Below are positions 27,473-36,572 of a stretch of 64,000 bases of DNA, one piece after another. The translations under genes and the position numbers were made by a program. This DNA comes from Sandaracinus sp. GTDB lineage: Bacteria > Myxococcota_A > Polyangia > Polyangiales > Houyiibacteriaceae. Each line of letters opens with the position of its first letter. The first letter of the stretch is position 1. The stretch is taken from contig JACKEH010000015.1 in the NCBI GenBank assembly GCA_020633125.1, positions 12,549 through 76,548 of the forward strand, in the 5' to 3' direction. The notes under the pieces were generated by a model. The model made no database searches. It saw only the letters and a list, made by a program, of their open reading frames with translations, and was not told the origin of the DNA.

Positions 27473-28812
27473 TCGCCCGCCTCGGCGCGTGGCTCACGCG
27501 CGTCGCCACGCGGGTCATGCCCGATCCCTTCGTCTTGGCGATCGGGCTCACGCTCGTGGTGCTCGCGCTCGGCGCCTGGCGTCTCGCGGCGAGCGGCGCG
27601 GAGTCGATCGGCTGGACCTTGGTCGAAGGCTGGACCGGGGGATTCGCTTCGACGCCGCTGCTCGCGTTCGCGCTGCAGATGTGCCTCGTGCTCGTGACCG
27701 GCCACGCGCTCGCGACGAGCCCACCGGTGCGACGGGGCGTCGCGGCGCTCGCTCGGCTTCGCCTGGGTCTCGGAGGCAGCGCAGCGCTCGTCGCCTTCGT
27801 GTCCTGCCTCGCCGCCACGTTGCATTGGGGTCTCGGCGCCATCGTGGGCGCGTTCCTCGCCCGGGAGGTCGGCCGCGTCGCGCGCAGGGAAGGGCGCGAG
27901 ATTCACTACCCGCTCCTCGGCGCCGCCGCCTATTCGGGCTTCGCGGTCTGGCACGGCGGCCTCTCGGGCTCGGCGCCGCTGAAGGTCGCCGAAGAAGGGC
28001 ATTTCGCCGCCGCGCGCGTCGGCGTGATCGGCGTCGAGCGCACGCTGCTTTCGCCCTTGAACCTCGCGATCACCGGCGGCCTCTTGGTCCTCATCCCGCT
28101 GCTCTTCTGGGCGATGGCGCCCAAGGAGCCCGTGCCGGCGCCTCCCTTCGACGCCGACGACACGGACGACGACATCCGGTTGGAGCAAACCGCGGTCGCG
28201 CGCCTGCAGCGCTCGCCTTGGTTCGGCGGCGTGGTCGGCGCCGCAGGCGTGGTCGTCGCCGTCGTCGCCCTCGTCGCTGACGAGCTCTCGTTCAACCTCG
28301 ACTTCGTGAACCTCGTCTTCCTCTTCGCCGGCCTCGCCGCACAAGGAAGCGTCTCGCGCTACGTCGACGCGGTCGCCGAAGGTGCTCGAGGTGCCGGCGC
28401 CATCGTGGTGCAGTTCCCGCTCTACTTCGGCGTGCTCGGAGTCATGAAGGCGTCCGGGCTCATCCTCTGGCTCTCCGAGGGCTTCGTCGCCATCGCGTCG
28501 CGCGAGACCTTTCCCCTCTTCGCGTTCCTCGGAGCCGGCACCTTGAACCTCTTCGTGCCGAGCGGCGGTGGCCAATGGGCGGTTCAAGGGGAGCTCCTCT
28601 TCGGCGCGGGCGAGAAGCTCGGCGTCGATCCCGCGGTGACCGTGATGGCCTTCAGTTACGGCGACGCGTGGACCAACCTGCTGCAGCCCTTCTGGGCGCT
28701 GCCGCTGCTCGGCATCATGGGCCTGCGCGCCAAAGACATCGTCGGCTACACGGGCGTCGCGTGTCTGGCGATGGGCGCCTACGTCGCAATCGTGCTGGCG
28801 CTGATGACCTGA
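27469..28812 (+). CDS. atoE: Short-chain fatty acid transporter (AtoE family)
   Basis: The 447-residue protein has about ten to twelve hydrophobic segments and the AtoE-family hallmarks: N-terminal RVMPDPFVLAIGLT, SCLAATLHWGLGAIVGA, FAVWHGGLSGSAPL and the signature VPSGGGQWAVQG near residue 363. It would import short-chain fatty acids such as acetoacetate or butyrate across the inner membrane. GTG start overlaps the thrC stop. The convergent thioesterase gene ends 10 bp away. An acetoacetate link with the HMG-CoA lyase at the window start is speculative. Confidence 0.9.
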   Translation: MIARLGAWLTRVATRVMPDPFVLAIGLTLVVLALGAWRLAASGAESIGWTLVEGWTGGFASTPLLAFALQMCLVLVTGHALATSPPVRRGVAALARLRLGLGGSAALVAFVSCLAATLHWGLGAIVGAFLAREVGRVARREGREIHYPLLGAAAYSGFAVWHGGLSGSAPLKVAEEGHFAAARVGVIGVERTLLSPLNLAITGGLLVLIPLLFWAMAPKEPVPAPPFDADDTDDDIRLEQTAVARLQRSPWFGGVVGAAGVVVAVVALVADELSFNLDFVNLVFLFAGLAAQGSVSRYVDAVAEGARGAGAIVVQFPLYFGVLGVMKASGLILWLSEGFVAIASRETFPLFAFLGAGTLNLFVPSGGGQWAVQGELLFGAGEKLGVDPAVTVMAFSYGDAWTNLLQPFWALPLLGIMGLRAKDIVGYTGVACLAMGAYVAIVLALMT

Positions 28813-28822
28813 CGCGAGGTCG

Positions 28823-29674
28823 TCAGCGAAACCAAAGCCGCGCCGCGCAACGTGGACGCGTTTCGCCCTCGACCTCGAGCCACACCCGCGCGCCACGCGT
28901 CTCGCCACGGCGCACGCGCTGCGCGAAGATCACGACCTCGTCGCCCGCGAAACACGGCTTTCGGTACGCCACGTCGAACCCCCGTCCGAGCCAGGGCTCG
29001 CCCCATGCGTCGAGCGCAACCTCTTCGAAGAGCCTCGGATAAGCGAGCGAATTGACGTGCTGGTTGCTGTCGGTGTGCACGAGCGAAAAGCGCATCGCGC
29101 GCCGCACCGGCTCGCCGTCGACGAGCCCCTCGTCGGCACGCAGCAAATCCTCCGGCTCCACCCACGGACGCTCCGCCTGCACCGCGAGCCCCTCGGGAAG
29201 CGCACGCACTCGACGCTCCTCGGGCGGCGCGAAGAGGCGCGTGAAGACATGCTCGCCGTAGACCCGTGCGACACGCTCCACCTCGCCGGCGCGTTCCACC
29301 TTCGCGAAGGTTCGCCCCCGTGGCCCTCGAAGCTCCGCCGTGAGCTCCAACAAGAAGCGGTCGCCACCCTTCGCGCGCGCGAGCGCCAACCCGAACGAGC
29401 CCGTCACTTCCGGCTCGGCCATCGTCGACAGCGGCGTCTCGTCGGCGGCCACGATCAGCCGCCGCAGGATCGGCAAGATGCCCTCCGCCTGAAGGCGCGC
29501 CGTCATCGCGTGGCGCACGAGCAACTGCCGCCAACAGATCTCGCTCATCGCGAAAGGCACGACGTCGGCCTTCATCCGACCGTCTTGCGCGAGGTCCTCG
29601 TAGCGAAGGCGAACGCGCCCCTCCTGCGTACGTTCGGGGTCACGGGCGACGTCGGGGAGCTCGGGCGCGTGCAC
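28823..29674 (-). CDS. Double hot-dog acyl thioesterase-like protein
   Basis: The 283-residue protein appears to hold two hot-dog domains. The N-terminal half starts RVRLRYEDLAQDGRM and has a long helix followed by a sheet (FLLELTAELRG). The C-terminal half carries the thioesterase-like motif HTDSNQHVNSLAYPRLFEE and VAYRKPCFAGDEVVIFAQRV. The arrangement is like FatA/FatB acyl-ACP thioesterases, so hydrolysis of acyl-ACP or acyl-CoA is plausible. I chose the GTG at 29674; the frame remains open upstream, but that sequence covers two palindromes and is not protein-like. Confidence 0.75.
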   Translation of the reverse strand: MHAPELPDVARDPERTQEGRVRLRYEDLAQDGRMKADVVPFAMSEICWRQLLVRHAMTARLQAEGILPILRRLIVAADETPLSTMAEPEVTGSFGLALARAKGGDRFLLELTAELRGPRGRTFAKVERAGEVERVARVYGEHVFTRLFAPPEERRVRALPEGLAVQAERPWVEPEDLLRADEGLVDGEPVRRAMRFSLVHTDSNQHVNSLAYPRLFEEVALDAWGEPWLGRGFDVAYRKPCFAGDEVVIFAQRVRRGETRGARVWLEVEGETRPRCAARLWFR

Positions 29675-29710
29675 CCTGCAGGTGTACTTCGCGTCGCTCC
29701 GCCGAGCCCG

Positions 29711-29725
29711 CCGAACGGTCCGTTC
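29711..29725. promoter_or_regulatory. 15-bp perfect palindrome, possible operator
   Basis: CGAACGG-T-CCGTTCG is a perfect palindrome with 7-bp arms around one base. It lies 36 bp upstream of the thioesterase start, in the region shared with divergent dprA. The form fits an operator for a dimeric repressor; no regulator gene is adjacent. Confidence 0.45.
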
Positions 29726-29737
29726 GTGCCCTAGTCC

Positions 29738-29756
29738 GCCCGGAAATTCGTTCCGG
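29738..29756. promoter_or_regulatory. Second inverted repeat in the same promoter region
   Basis: CCCGGAA and TTCCGGG form 7-bp arms around ATTCG. It lies 28 bp centre to centre from the palindrome at 29711. It could be an operator or a small hairpin. Confidence 0.35.
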
Positions 29757-29881
29757 GTTGCCGTGGATGACTCGGCGTGGAGGTCGTTTGCCGCAACGGC
29801 TGGTCGCGCGAAGCGCCCGCGGTACTTTTTCAGCAGCCTGCCAAGACACAACTACGGGCTCGGAGGGCGAAGAGCCGAGCC

Positions 29882-30871
29882 ATGACGCGGCTCCACCTCT
29901 CGCCACGCCAGCTCCCACACGAGGGCTTTCCGCGGGGCCTTCACGACTTGCCCGACCCGCCCGAACGGCTCTTCGTCGCGGGAGACCTCCCGGGAGCCGG
30001 CCTCTGCGTCGCCATCGTCGGAACCCGCGCCGCCGATCCCGAACCGCTTCGTTTCGCGCATCGCTTGGCGTTCGATCTCACGCGCGCCGGGGTCCTCGTG
30101 GTCTCCGGCGGCGCGCTCGGAATCGACGCCGCCGCCCACCGTGGAGCGCTCGACGCAGGAGGCCCGACCGTCGCGGTGCTCGCATCCGGGCTTCGTCGCG
30201 CGTACCCGCCGGAGCACGTGTCGCTCTTCGAGCAGATCGCCGAGCAAGGCGCGCTGCTCTGCGAGTACGAGGACGTCAAACCGCATCGGGGCCGCTTCCT
30301 CGAGCGCAACCGCCTCGTCGCTGCGATGTGCGATGCCGTCGTCGTCGTTCAGGCCCCCGACCGGAGCGGCGCGTTGAACACCGCCGCCACCGCACGCGCG
30401 CTCGGTCGCCTCGTCTTCGCGGTGCCCGCCGCGCCTTGGGACCTTCGCGCGCGCGGAAGCACGTCGTTGCTGGTGAAGAGCGGAGCGCTCGCGCTGCAAT
30501 CCGCGGCCGACGTGTTGGAGCTGCTCGACCCTACGCTTCCCATTCCGGTGATCTCGCGTGAGGCCTCCGGGTCGGGCTCGCCAAGCCGAGCGCGACAGCC
30601 ACGGGCGCCCCGTACCAATCCGAGCATCCTGTCAGACGCCGCGAAGGCTCCGGCAGCTCCTGCCTCCGAGCCGCGACGCCGCCCGACGTTCTCCCCGAAC
30701 GCGGAGCGGGTCCTCGCGCACCTCTCGGCCTCGCCGACCCAACGCGACGCGCTCGTCGCATGCACCGGCCTCTCGGTACCCGCGCTCCAAAACGCCTTGC
30801 TCGAGCTGATCCTCGCCGACGAAGCGCGCGAGCTGCCCGACGGACGCGTCGCGCTCGCCGGCGTCCGTTGA
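29882..30871 (+). CDS. dprA: DNA-processing protein DprA
   Basis: DprA loads RecA on incoming single-stranded DNA during natural transformation. The Rossmann-like core is clear: VAIVGTRAADPE, VVSGGALGIDAAAHRGAL, TVAVLASGL, YPPEH and GRFLERNRLVAAM. A Pro/Ala-rich linker (about 220-265) leads to a C-terminal winged-helix domain (PNAERVLAHLSASPTQRDAL). The N-terminal SAM-like domain of longer DprA proteins is almost absent, only about 35 residues precede the core. I chose the ATG at 29882. Presence next to a type IV pilus region raises, but does not show, transformability. Confidence 0.92.
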   Translation: MTRLHLSPRQLPHEGFPRGLHDLPDPPERLFVAGDLPGAGLCVAIVGTRAADPEPLRFAHRLAFDLTRAGVLVVSGGALGIDAAAHRGALDAGGPTVAVLASGLRRAYPPEHVSLFEQIAEQGALLCEYEDVKPHRGRFLERNRLVAAMCDAVVVVQAPDRSGALNTAATARALGRLVFAVPAAPWDLRARGSTSLLVKSGALALQSAADVLELLDPTLPIPVISREASGSGSPSRARQPRAPRTNPSILSDAAKAPAAPASEPRRRPTFSPNAERVLAHLSASPTQRDALVACTGLSVPALQNALLELILADEARELPDGRVALAGVR

Positions 30872-31173
30872 GGGGTCACGAGAACGTCGCCGAGCCACGA
30901 GCTCGAGGCGGGGGCGGAGCGAGGGCGGAGCGCCGGGAGGTCCAGCAGAACCCCGCGACCTCCGAAGTGGCTGAGCGGAGCGAAGTCCGAAAGGCGCTTT
31001 TCGAGCCGACCGAAGGTCGTGCGACTCGGCGCCTCGTGAGGTCGCCGTCAGACGAGCGAACCAATCAAGCGGAGGTCGCCCTGCTCGACCGGACAGAGCG
31101 GAGCCCGCGCCCCGCACACGCCGCCCCCTCGACTGCGCTCGAGCACACGACGCCCACGAGGGGATGGACGAGC
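30872..31173. other. Intergenic region between convergent genes, no gene seen
   Basis: Between the stops of dprA and dacB lies about 300 bp with short purine-rich GGCGGAGCG-type repeats near 30910-30940. I see no coding potential, and no hairpin with a T run that would be a clear terminator. Confidence 0.45.
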
Positions 31174-32592
31174 TCAGTTCATCTCGGCCGCGACCGCGCG
31201 CAACACGTCGTCGATCAACTGCCGCGCCGCGCCTTGTTTCCCGCGAATGCCGTTGGCGAGGTAGCTGAACCTCACGACCCGCTCGCGATCCCCCGCGGCG
31301 ACCAGGAAGCCGCTCAGCGCGATGGCGTCGTTCAACGTGCCCGTCTTCGCCCGCACGATCACCCCGCTCGGCAAATCGGAGAGCCGGCGCCGCAAGGTTC
31401 CGTCGACCCCGCCAATGGCCAAGTGCGCCAGGTATTCGGCGCGCACCCGCGGCTCTTGGTAGACGTACCCGAGGAGCTGCACCAAGTGCCGCGGCGCGAT
31501 GCGATTTCCCTCGAAGAGCCCGGAGCCGTTGACGATCGTCGCGGCCCCACGCGGCACCCCCGCGCGCTCCAGCACCGATTGGCAGACCTCCGCCCCTCGC
31601 GCGCTCGTGGCGGGCGTCGCCCGATGCGCGCCGATCGCCTTGAGGATCATCTCCGCGTAGAAGTTGTCGCTGTCCTTGCCGACTGGATGCAGCAGCTGCG
31701 CGAGCGAGGGCGACTCGTGATCGGCCAGCAGCGCCAGGCCGTCGGGCCCTCTCCCGAGCCCCACGCGGCGCCCTCCACGAATGCCCACGCGATCGAGCGC
31801 GTCGACCATCGCGTGCCCCGCGTAGACGAGCGGATGTTCGATGCGACGTCGGTAGCCGACCCCCACGAGCCCCGCCGGCATCGTCCCGCGGAGCACGAGC
31901 TGCATGCGCCCGTCCTCGAGCGCGCGCTGCGAAGCGATCACGTTCGGCGCACCGCTCTCGGTCGTGGTCATGCCGTTGTCGACCTCGAAGTAGCCACTCG
32001 CCGCGAGGCGCACCGCGGCGGGTGCACCCACCGAGGGCCCCGGCAACACACGCAGCACGAACGACGATTGATCCACCGCCACCGCACCGACCGCCGCGCG
32101 GAAGGCCGCGGTCTCGTTCGGCTGTTGCTCGAAGGCCGGAGGCAGAATCTGATCGTCGAAGAAGCTCCCATCCACCCAGATGCGATCGACGGCACGAACC
32201 CCGCGATCCGCCAGCGCGTCGGCGAGCTCCCACAGATGCACGTGCTCCAGGCTCGGATCCCCCTCGCCACGGAGCACGAGGTCGGCGATGCGACCGTTCT
32301 CGATGCGCCCGAAGAGCTTCGTGTGCATCCGATGGTCGGGCCCGAGCTCGAGCAGGGCGGTGGCCGCGGTCACGAGCTTCTGGTTCGACGCCGGGTTTCG
32401 TGGCGTGTCGGGCGAGAGCGCGTAGATCTCCCGATCGCCTTCCATCACCAGCAGCCCGACGCCGTCGCCGAGCGCCGCCTGCCGAACGAGGTCCGCGATA
32501 CGCCCCCCGAGCGGCGTGCTCTGCGCTTGCGCCCCGGTCGAGAGGCCGAGCCAAAGCCACATCGCGAGCGCGGAGCAAAGTCGTGAGCGCAT
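31174..32592 (-). CDS. dacB: D-alanyl-D-alanine carboxypeptidase/endopeptidase (PBP4 type)
   Basis: A 472-residue periplasmic penicillin-binding protein of class C. It has a signal peptide (RLCSALAMWLWLGLSTGAQA), then the active-site motifs S-x-x-K in NPASNQKL (Ser about 69, Lys about 72), S-x-N in GKDSDNFYAEM and K-T-G in RAKTGTL. The insert between the first two motifs is typical of PBP4. It trims or cleaves peptide cross-links of peptidoglycan. The ATG at 32592 is the first residue of a good signal peptide. The divergent gene starts at 32583, so the two coding regions overlap by 10 bp. Confidence 0.93.
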   Translation of the reverse strand: MRSRLCSALAMWLWLGLSTGAQAQSTPLGGRIADLVRQAALGDGVGLLVMEGDREIYALSPDTPRNPASNQKLVTAATALLELGPDHRMHTKLFGRIENGRIADLVLRGEGDPSLEHVHLWELADALADRGVRAVDRIWVDGSFFDDQILPPAFEQQPNETAAFRAAVGAVAVDQSSFVLRVLPGPSVGAPAAVRLAASGYFEVDNGMTTTESGAPNVIASQRALEDGRMQLVLRGTMPAGLVGVGYRRRIEHPLVYAGHAMVDALDRVGIRGGRRVGLGRGPDGLALLADHESPSLAQLLHPVGKDSDNFYAEMILKAIGAHRATPATSARGAEVCQSVLERAGVPRGAATIVNGSGLFEGNRIAPRHLVQLLGYVYQEPRVRAEYLAHLAIGGVDGTLRRRLSDLPSGVIVRAKTGTLNDAIALSGFLVAAGDRERVVRFSYLANGIRGKQGAARQLIDDVLRAVAAEMN

Positions 32593-34103
32593 GGTCGCGA
32601 CGTAGCAGCGCATCCCGCGGCCAGGCAACCGTGCTGGCTTTCGCGGCGCTGCTCGCCTGCTCGCCGGAGCGGCCGGGAGACGACGAAGGCGCGCTCCGGG
32701 TCGTGCTACCCCGAGAGGTCGCGGACCTCGATCCACGTTTCGTCACCGACCCCTACGGGTTGAAGATCTCTCGCCTGATCTTCGCCTCGCTGGTGACCCT
32801 CGACCCCTCGACCCTCGAGGTCGTCCCCGACCTCGCCGAGTCTCTCGAGCGCCTTCCCGACGAAGAGGGCCGCCCCGTCTACGAAGCCACGCTTCGACCG
32901 AACCTGCGTTTCTCCGACGGCAGCGTGCTCGACGCGCAAGACGTCGTCGCGACCTTCGACGCGCTTCGTTCCCCGGAGCTCGGTTCCGTCTTCTCGCGCA
33001 ACTACGCCCGCATCGTGGAGGTCGTCGCAAAGGACGCGCTCCACGTGCGTTTCGTGCTCGACGCCGCCCACGCGACCTTTCCCACCGATCTCGAGATCCC
33101 GATCGTGCGCGCCGAAGACGCGAGCCGTCGTCTGGCTTGGCGAGACGAGCCGCCCGTCGGCGCCGGTCCTTACGTGCTCGCGCGCGGAAGCGACGGAACG
33201 CACCTCGTGCTGCAGGCGAACCCCCACTGGCATCGCGGCGCACCGGTGCATGCGCGTCTTCGTTTCGACGTCGTGCGCGACGACAACACCCGCGCGCTGC
33301 GTCTGCTCGGCGGCAAGGCGGACCTCGCGCTCAACGCGATCCCTCCCATCCTCGTGCCGCTCTTCGAGTCCGACCCGCGCTTCGAGGTGCGCACCTCACT
33401 CGGCGTCGGCACCACCTACCTCGGTTTTCACACCGAGCGTGTCCCCCTCGAAGTGCGGCGCGCGATCGCGCTCGCCATCGATCGACGCGCGCTCGTCGAC
33501 GCGAAGCTCGGCGGGCACGCGACCGTGACCGAGTCGTGGATCCCCCGCGCGCATTGGGCCGCGACGGACCTCCCCCCGCGCGCCTTCGACCCCGACGCGG
33601 CGCGGTCGCTGCTCCCGCGCGACGTCCCACCGCTCGTGCTCCGCGTGAGCTCCGATCGATTTCGCGTGTCGGTCGCACGCGCGATCGCCGCGATGCTCTC
33701 GGAGGTCGGCTTGCGCATCGAGGTTCGACCGAGCGAGCCCGGCACCTTGATCGAGGATTTGAACGAAGGTCGCTTCGATCTCTGCCTCCTTCAGGTTCCG
33801 GAGGTGATCGAGCCGCACGTCCTGAGCTGGTTCTTCGGGTCCGATCGCGTGCCGGGGGAAGGGCTCGGCGGCGCAAATCGCTGGCGCCTTCGTGACGCGG
33901 AGCTCGACGCGGCGCTCGAAGCCGGTCGCGTGGCGCGCAACACCGCCGAGCGCATCACGGCGTACGAGACCGCGCAACGCCGCCTCTACGAGACGCTCCC
34001 GGTCCTGCCGCTCTGGCAGGAAGAAAACCTCGCGGTCGTGCGTCGTGGGCTCGCGTTCGACGTACCTCGCGACGGTCGCTTCGGACGACTCGCGCACCCC
34101 TGA
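32583..34103 (+). CDS. ABC-transporter family-5 solute-binding lipoprotein
   Basis: The 506-residue protein has a lipoprotein signal (TVLAFAALLAC, Cys about 27) and the fold of peptide/nickel-type binding proteins: LRVVLPREVADLDPRFVTD at the N-terminus, NLRFSDGSVLDAQDVVATFD, then GVGTTYLGFHTERVPLEVRR and the final LPVLPLWQEENLAV. It likely captures oligopeptides or a related solute. Permease and ATPase genes are not in view, so it is an orphan. The GTG at 32583 gives the positively charged n-region (WSRRSSASRG); a GTG further in would lose it. Overlap with divergent dacB is noted there. Confidence 0.87.
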   Translation: MSAWSRRSSASRGQATVLAFAALLACSPERPGDDEGALRVVLPREVADLDPRFVTDPYGLKISRLIFASLVTLDPSTLEVVPDLAESLERLPDEEGRPVYEATLRPNLRFSDGSVLDAQDVVATFDALRSPELGSVFSRNYARIVEVVAKDALHVRFVLDAAHATFPTDLEIPIVRAEDASRRLAWRDEPPVGAGPYVLARGSDGTHLVLQANPHWHRGAPVHARLRFDVVRDDNTRALRLLGGKADLALNAIPPILVPLFESDPRFEVRTSLGVGTTYLGFHTERVPLEVRRAIALAIDRRALVDAKLGGHATVTESWIPRAHWAATDLPPRAFDPDAARSLLPRDVPPLVLRVSSDRFRVSVARAIAAMLSEVGLRIEVRPSEPGTLIEDLNEGRFDLCLLQVPEVIEPHVLSWFFGSDRVPGEGLGGANRWRLRDAELDAALEAGRVARNTAERITAYETAQRRLYETLPVLPLWQEENLAVVRRGLAFDVPRDGRFGRLAHP

Positions 34104-34328
34104 CCTTTCGTCCGAAGAGGGCGCGCAACACGGCGCCGATGAGAAACGACTCGTACCCCCGCGCACGTCCGCGTGTGGTTCCGGCGGATCGTTCGAAGCT
34201 CGAATCGGACGGCGTCCGACACGCGCGCCGCCGCTTTCCTCCGGACGGCGACCTCCACGCGCGTGTGGTCTGCGCAAACCGGTGTGCTCGTGCTTGCTCT
34301 CGTCGATCGAACTGGGCAGCTTCGAGGC

Positions 34329-35297
34329 ATGACTTGGCGTCGCTTCTGCGTCTTCGTGTCCCTGCTCTCGATGGCCTGTGGCGGAGGGAGCGGCTCGGCG
34401 GACTCCGGACTCGACGCAGCCCTCGACGCGAACCTCGCCGACACCGGGACCGATGCGTTCGTGGTGCTCGACGCGGGCCTGGACGCTCCCCCCGACGACG
34501 CGGGAACCGACGCACCCGAAGGCCCGAGCTGCCTGGACACGCACGAGGCGGGCGACGAAATCATCGACGCCGATCATTGCAACGTCTGCACCTGCCAAGA
34601 GGACGGGAGCTTTGCGTGCACCGATCGCGTCTGCCCGGAGACGCTCCTCGGCGGCTGCGATTACGACGGCACGACGCACGACTACGGCGCGCGTTTTCCC
34701 GCCACCGACGGCTGCAACGAATGCGTCTGCGCCGCGAGCGGCCTCGCGTGCACCCGCCGCGAGTGCAGCGAAGCGGAGGAGGGCGCCATCCTGCTCGAAG
34801 CGCTCGACCAGCCCTGCGGTCGCGAAGGCTTCACCGCGCAATCGGTGCTTCAAGGCATCCCCTACACCGAGCTCACCGCGCCTTTCGTCTACCAACGCGA
34901 CGGAACGCTCTACCCCGAGACGCTGCCCGACACCGAGCTGACGCTTCGTCTGCAATACGTCGGAGGCTTCCTCGTCTGCCGCATTCCGAGCGAAGACCAG
35001 GTCGCGATGGACCTCGAAATCGCCGCGCGTTGGCAGACCGCCGACGGCGCGTTCGACGAGGTCCTTCACGCCTACCTGCGTCGCAACGACTTCGGCTTCG
35101 TGGACGCCTGGACCACGGTCGCGTCGCGCCAACACGACGTCTTGGTCGGCACCTACACGCCCGATTGCCTCGACCCGGGCAGCCTCTCGTTCGCCGCGCA
35201 GGTGAACGCGGACGGCAGCGCGTCGGCGACCATCGCCAAGACGTGCGAGATCGACATCGGTCTCACGGTCGGCGAAGCGACACGCGACCCGAGCTGA
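34329..35297 (+). CDS. Cys-rich lipoprotein with two pacifastin/VWC-like modules
   Basis: The 322-residue lipoprotein starts MTWRRFCVFVSLLSMAC, with the lipobox Cys at residue 17. An Asp/Ala/Gly linker (about 20-70, many DAG and DAN steps) is followed by two short Cys modules, CNVCTCQEDGSFACTDRVC and CNECVCAASGLACTRREC, which look like pacifastin or von Willebrand C repeats. The C-terminal 180 residues are ordered, without a family I recognise. Such modules are known in myxobacterial surface lipoproteins and in animal protease inhibitors; a binding role is conjecture. No clear ribosome binding site is seen before the ATG at 34329. Confidence 0.8.
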   Translation: MTWRRFCVFVSLLSMACGGGSGSADSGLDAALDANLADTGTDAFVVLDAGLDAPPDDAGTDAPEGPSCLDTHEAGDEIIDADHCNVCTCQEDGSFACTDRVCPETLLGGCDYDGTTHDYGARFPATDGCNECVCAASGLACTRRECSEAEEGAILLEALDQPCGREGFTAQSVLQGIPYTELTAPFVYQRDGTLYPETLPDTELTLRLQYVGGFLVCRIPSEDQVAMDLEIAARWQTADGAFDEVLHAYLRRNDFGFVDAWTTVASRQHDVLVGTYTPDCLDPGSLSFAAQVNADGSASATIAKTCEIDIGLTVGEATRDPS

Positions 35298-35609
35298 GCT
35301 CGAAGCACGTCGAACTGGGGTGTTCCAAGGCCCAGCCCGAAAGCGAGGGGCGGGGACGGCGCGCCAACGAACGAGCACCCGTGCCAACACGTTGGCAATC
35401 CGCCGACGAAGTGGCGCCCTGACCCCTAGGGGGTTCCGTTTTCGCGTCCAGCGCACTAAGCCTTCCCCTCACGACGACGCTCGGGAGGATCGGGCGTCGC
35501 GGCTCTGCGCCCCGAGCGGGCCTTTTCGCTCCGGAGCCAAGCGCGCGACGCTGCCGACCTCGGGCCGACCCACTCGAACGAGTCACTGCCCCCAAGTCAG
35601 GAGTCCCCG
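35298..35609. other. Intergenic region upstream of sodB
   Basis: The 312-bp stretch has no gene. It contains the 10-bp palindrome CCCCTAGGGG at 35423-35432. The ribosome binding site of sodB (GGAG) is at its right end. I could not assign a promoter with confidence. Confidence 0.4.
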
Positions 35610-36185
35610 ATGAACTTCGAAGTCGAAGCGCTGCCCTACGCCAAGGATGCCCTCGCCCCCGCCATGAGCGAGGAGACCCTCAACTTCCACTACGAGAAGC
35701 ACCACAAGGGCTACATGACGAAGCTCAAGGCGGCCCTCGAAGGCACGCCCGACGCGGAAAAGAGCCTCGAGGACATCGTCAAGAGCGCCACCGGCGGCAA
35801 CTTCAACAACGCCGCGCAGGTCTGGAACCACACCTTCTTTTGGAAGGGCATGAAGCCGAACGGCGGCGGAGCCCCGAGTGGCGCGGTCGCCGACCTCATC
35901 CACAAGAGCTTCGGGTCGTTCGACGGCTTCAAGGAGCAGTGGGTCGCCAAGGCGAGCGGCCAGTTCGGCTCCGGCTGGGCCTGGCTCGTCCTCGACGGCG
36001 GCGAAGGCAAGATCGTCACGACCGGCAACGCGGAGACGCCGCTGACCACGGCCGCCAAGCCGCTCCTCACGATCGACGTGTGGGAGCACGCCTACTACAT
36101 CGATCACCGCAACGACCGCGCCGCCTTCATCAAGGTCTGGCTCGACAAGCTCGTGAACTGGGACTTCGCGAACGCGAACCTCTGA
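35610..36185 (+). CDS. sodB: Iron-type superoxide dismutase
   Basis: The 191-residue protein dismutates superoxide to peroxide and oxygen in the cytoplasm. Metal ligands are His27 (NFHYEKHHKGY), His74 (VWNHTFFW), Asp156 and His160 (IDVWEHAYYIDHRN). The segment AAQVWNHTFFW and the length favour the iron rather than the manganese form, although cambialistic use cannot be excluded. GGAG precedes the ATG at 35610. There is no signal peptide. A hairpin follows the stop. Confidence 0.95.
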   Translation: MNFEVEALPYAKDALAPAMSEETLNFHYEKHHKGYMTKLKAALEGTPDAEKSLEDIVKSATGGNFNNAAQVWNHTFFWKGMKPNGGGAPSGAVADLIHKSFGSFDGFKEQWVAKASGQFGSGWAWLVLDGGEGKIVTTGNAETPLTTAAKPLLTIDVWEHAYYIDHRNDRAAFIKVWLDKLVNWDFANANL

Positions 36186-36201
36186 TCCTCACGCGAACTC
36201 G

Positions 36202-36235
36202 CGAAGGCGCCCCCGGAGAACCGAGGGCGCCTTCG
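36202..36235 (+). terminator. Terminator hairpin after sodB
   Basis: CGAAGGCGCCC and GGGCGCCTTCG form a perfect 11-bp stem around a 12-nt loop, 17 bp past the sodB stop, followed by TCGTT. The T run is poor. Confidence 0.6.
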
Positions 36236-36572
36236 TCGTTCCGTCGTCTCGGCGATCGCGGGCGCGCGGAGCCTGGCCCACCCCGTCCCATGGCGACGCC
36301 GCCGTTGGAGTCGGGTCCGGGCCCATGGAATCCGGAGGTCGCTCGAAAGCGAGGCTCGGGGCGCCTCTCGAATCCGCGGCGACCACCGGAGCGGGAAGGG
36401 CGCCCTCCAAGACTGTACCTCGGAAGCGAGCGCGGTTCGTTTCGCGAAGGTCACGGACGTGACGCTGCCGGGAAGAACCATGCTCGTGCTTGCCGCCCCC
36501 CCGGCCACCCGCTACCAAGGGAGCTTCGCCTCGGCACGGGTTGTGCGGTCCGGGGCCTTCGGAGGAGTGACG
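36236..36572. other. Intergenic region upstream of the Cys-repeat lipoprotein
   Basis: About 340 bp without a convincing gene. Only the ribosome binding site GGAGGAG at 36561-36567 of the next gene is clear. Confidence 0.4.

Noticed and set aside
35423..35432. Palindrome CCCCTAGGGG upstream of sodB as an operator
   Set aside because: It is too short and simple to support a regulator; noted only as a feature of the intergenic region.
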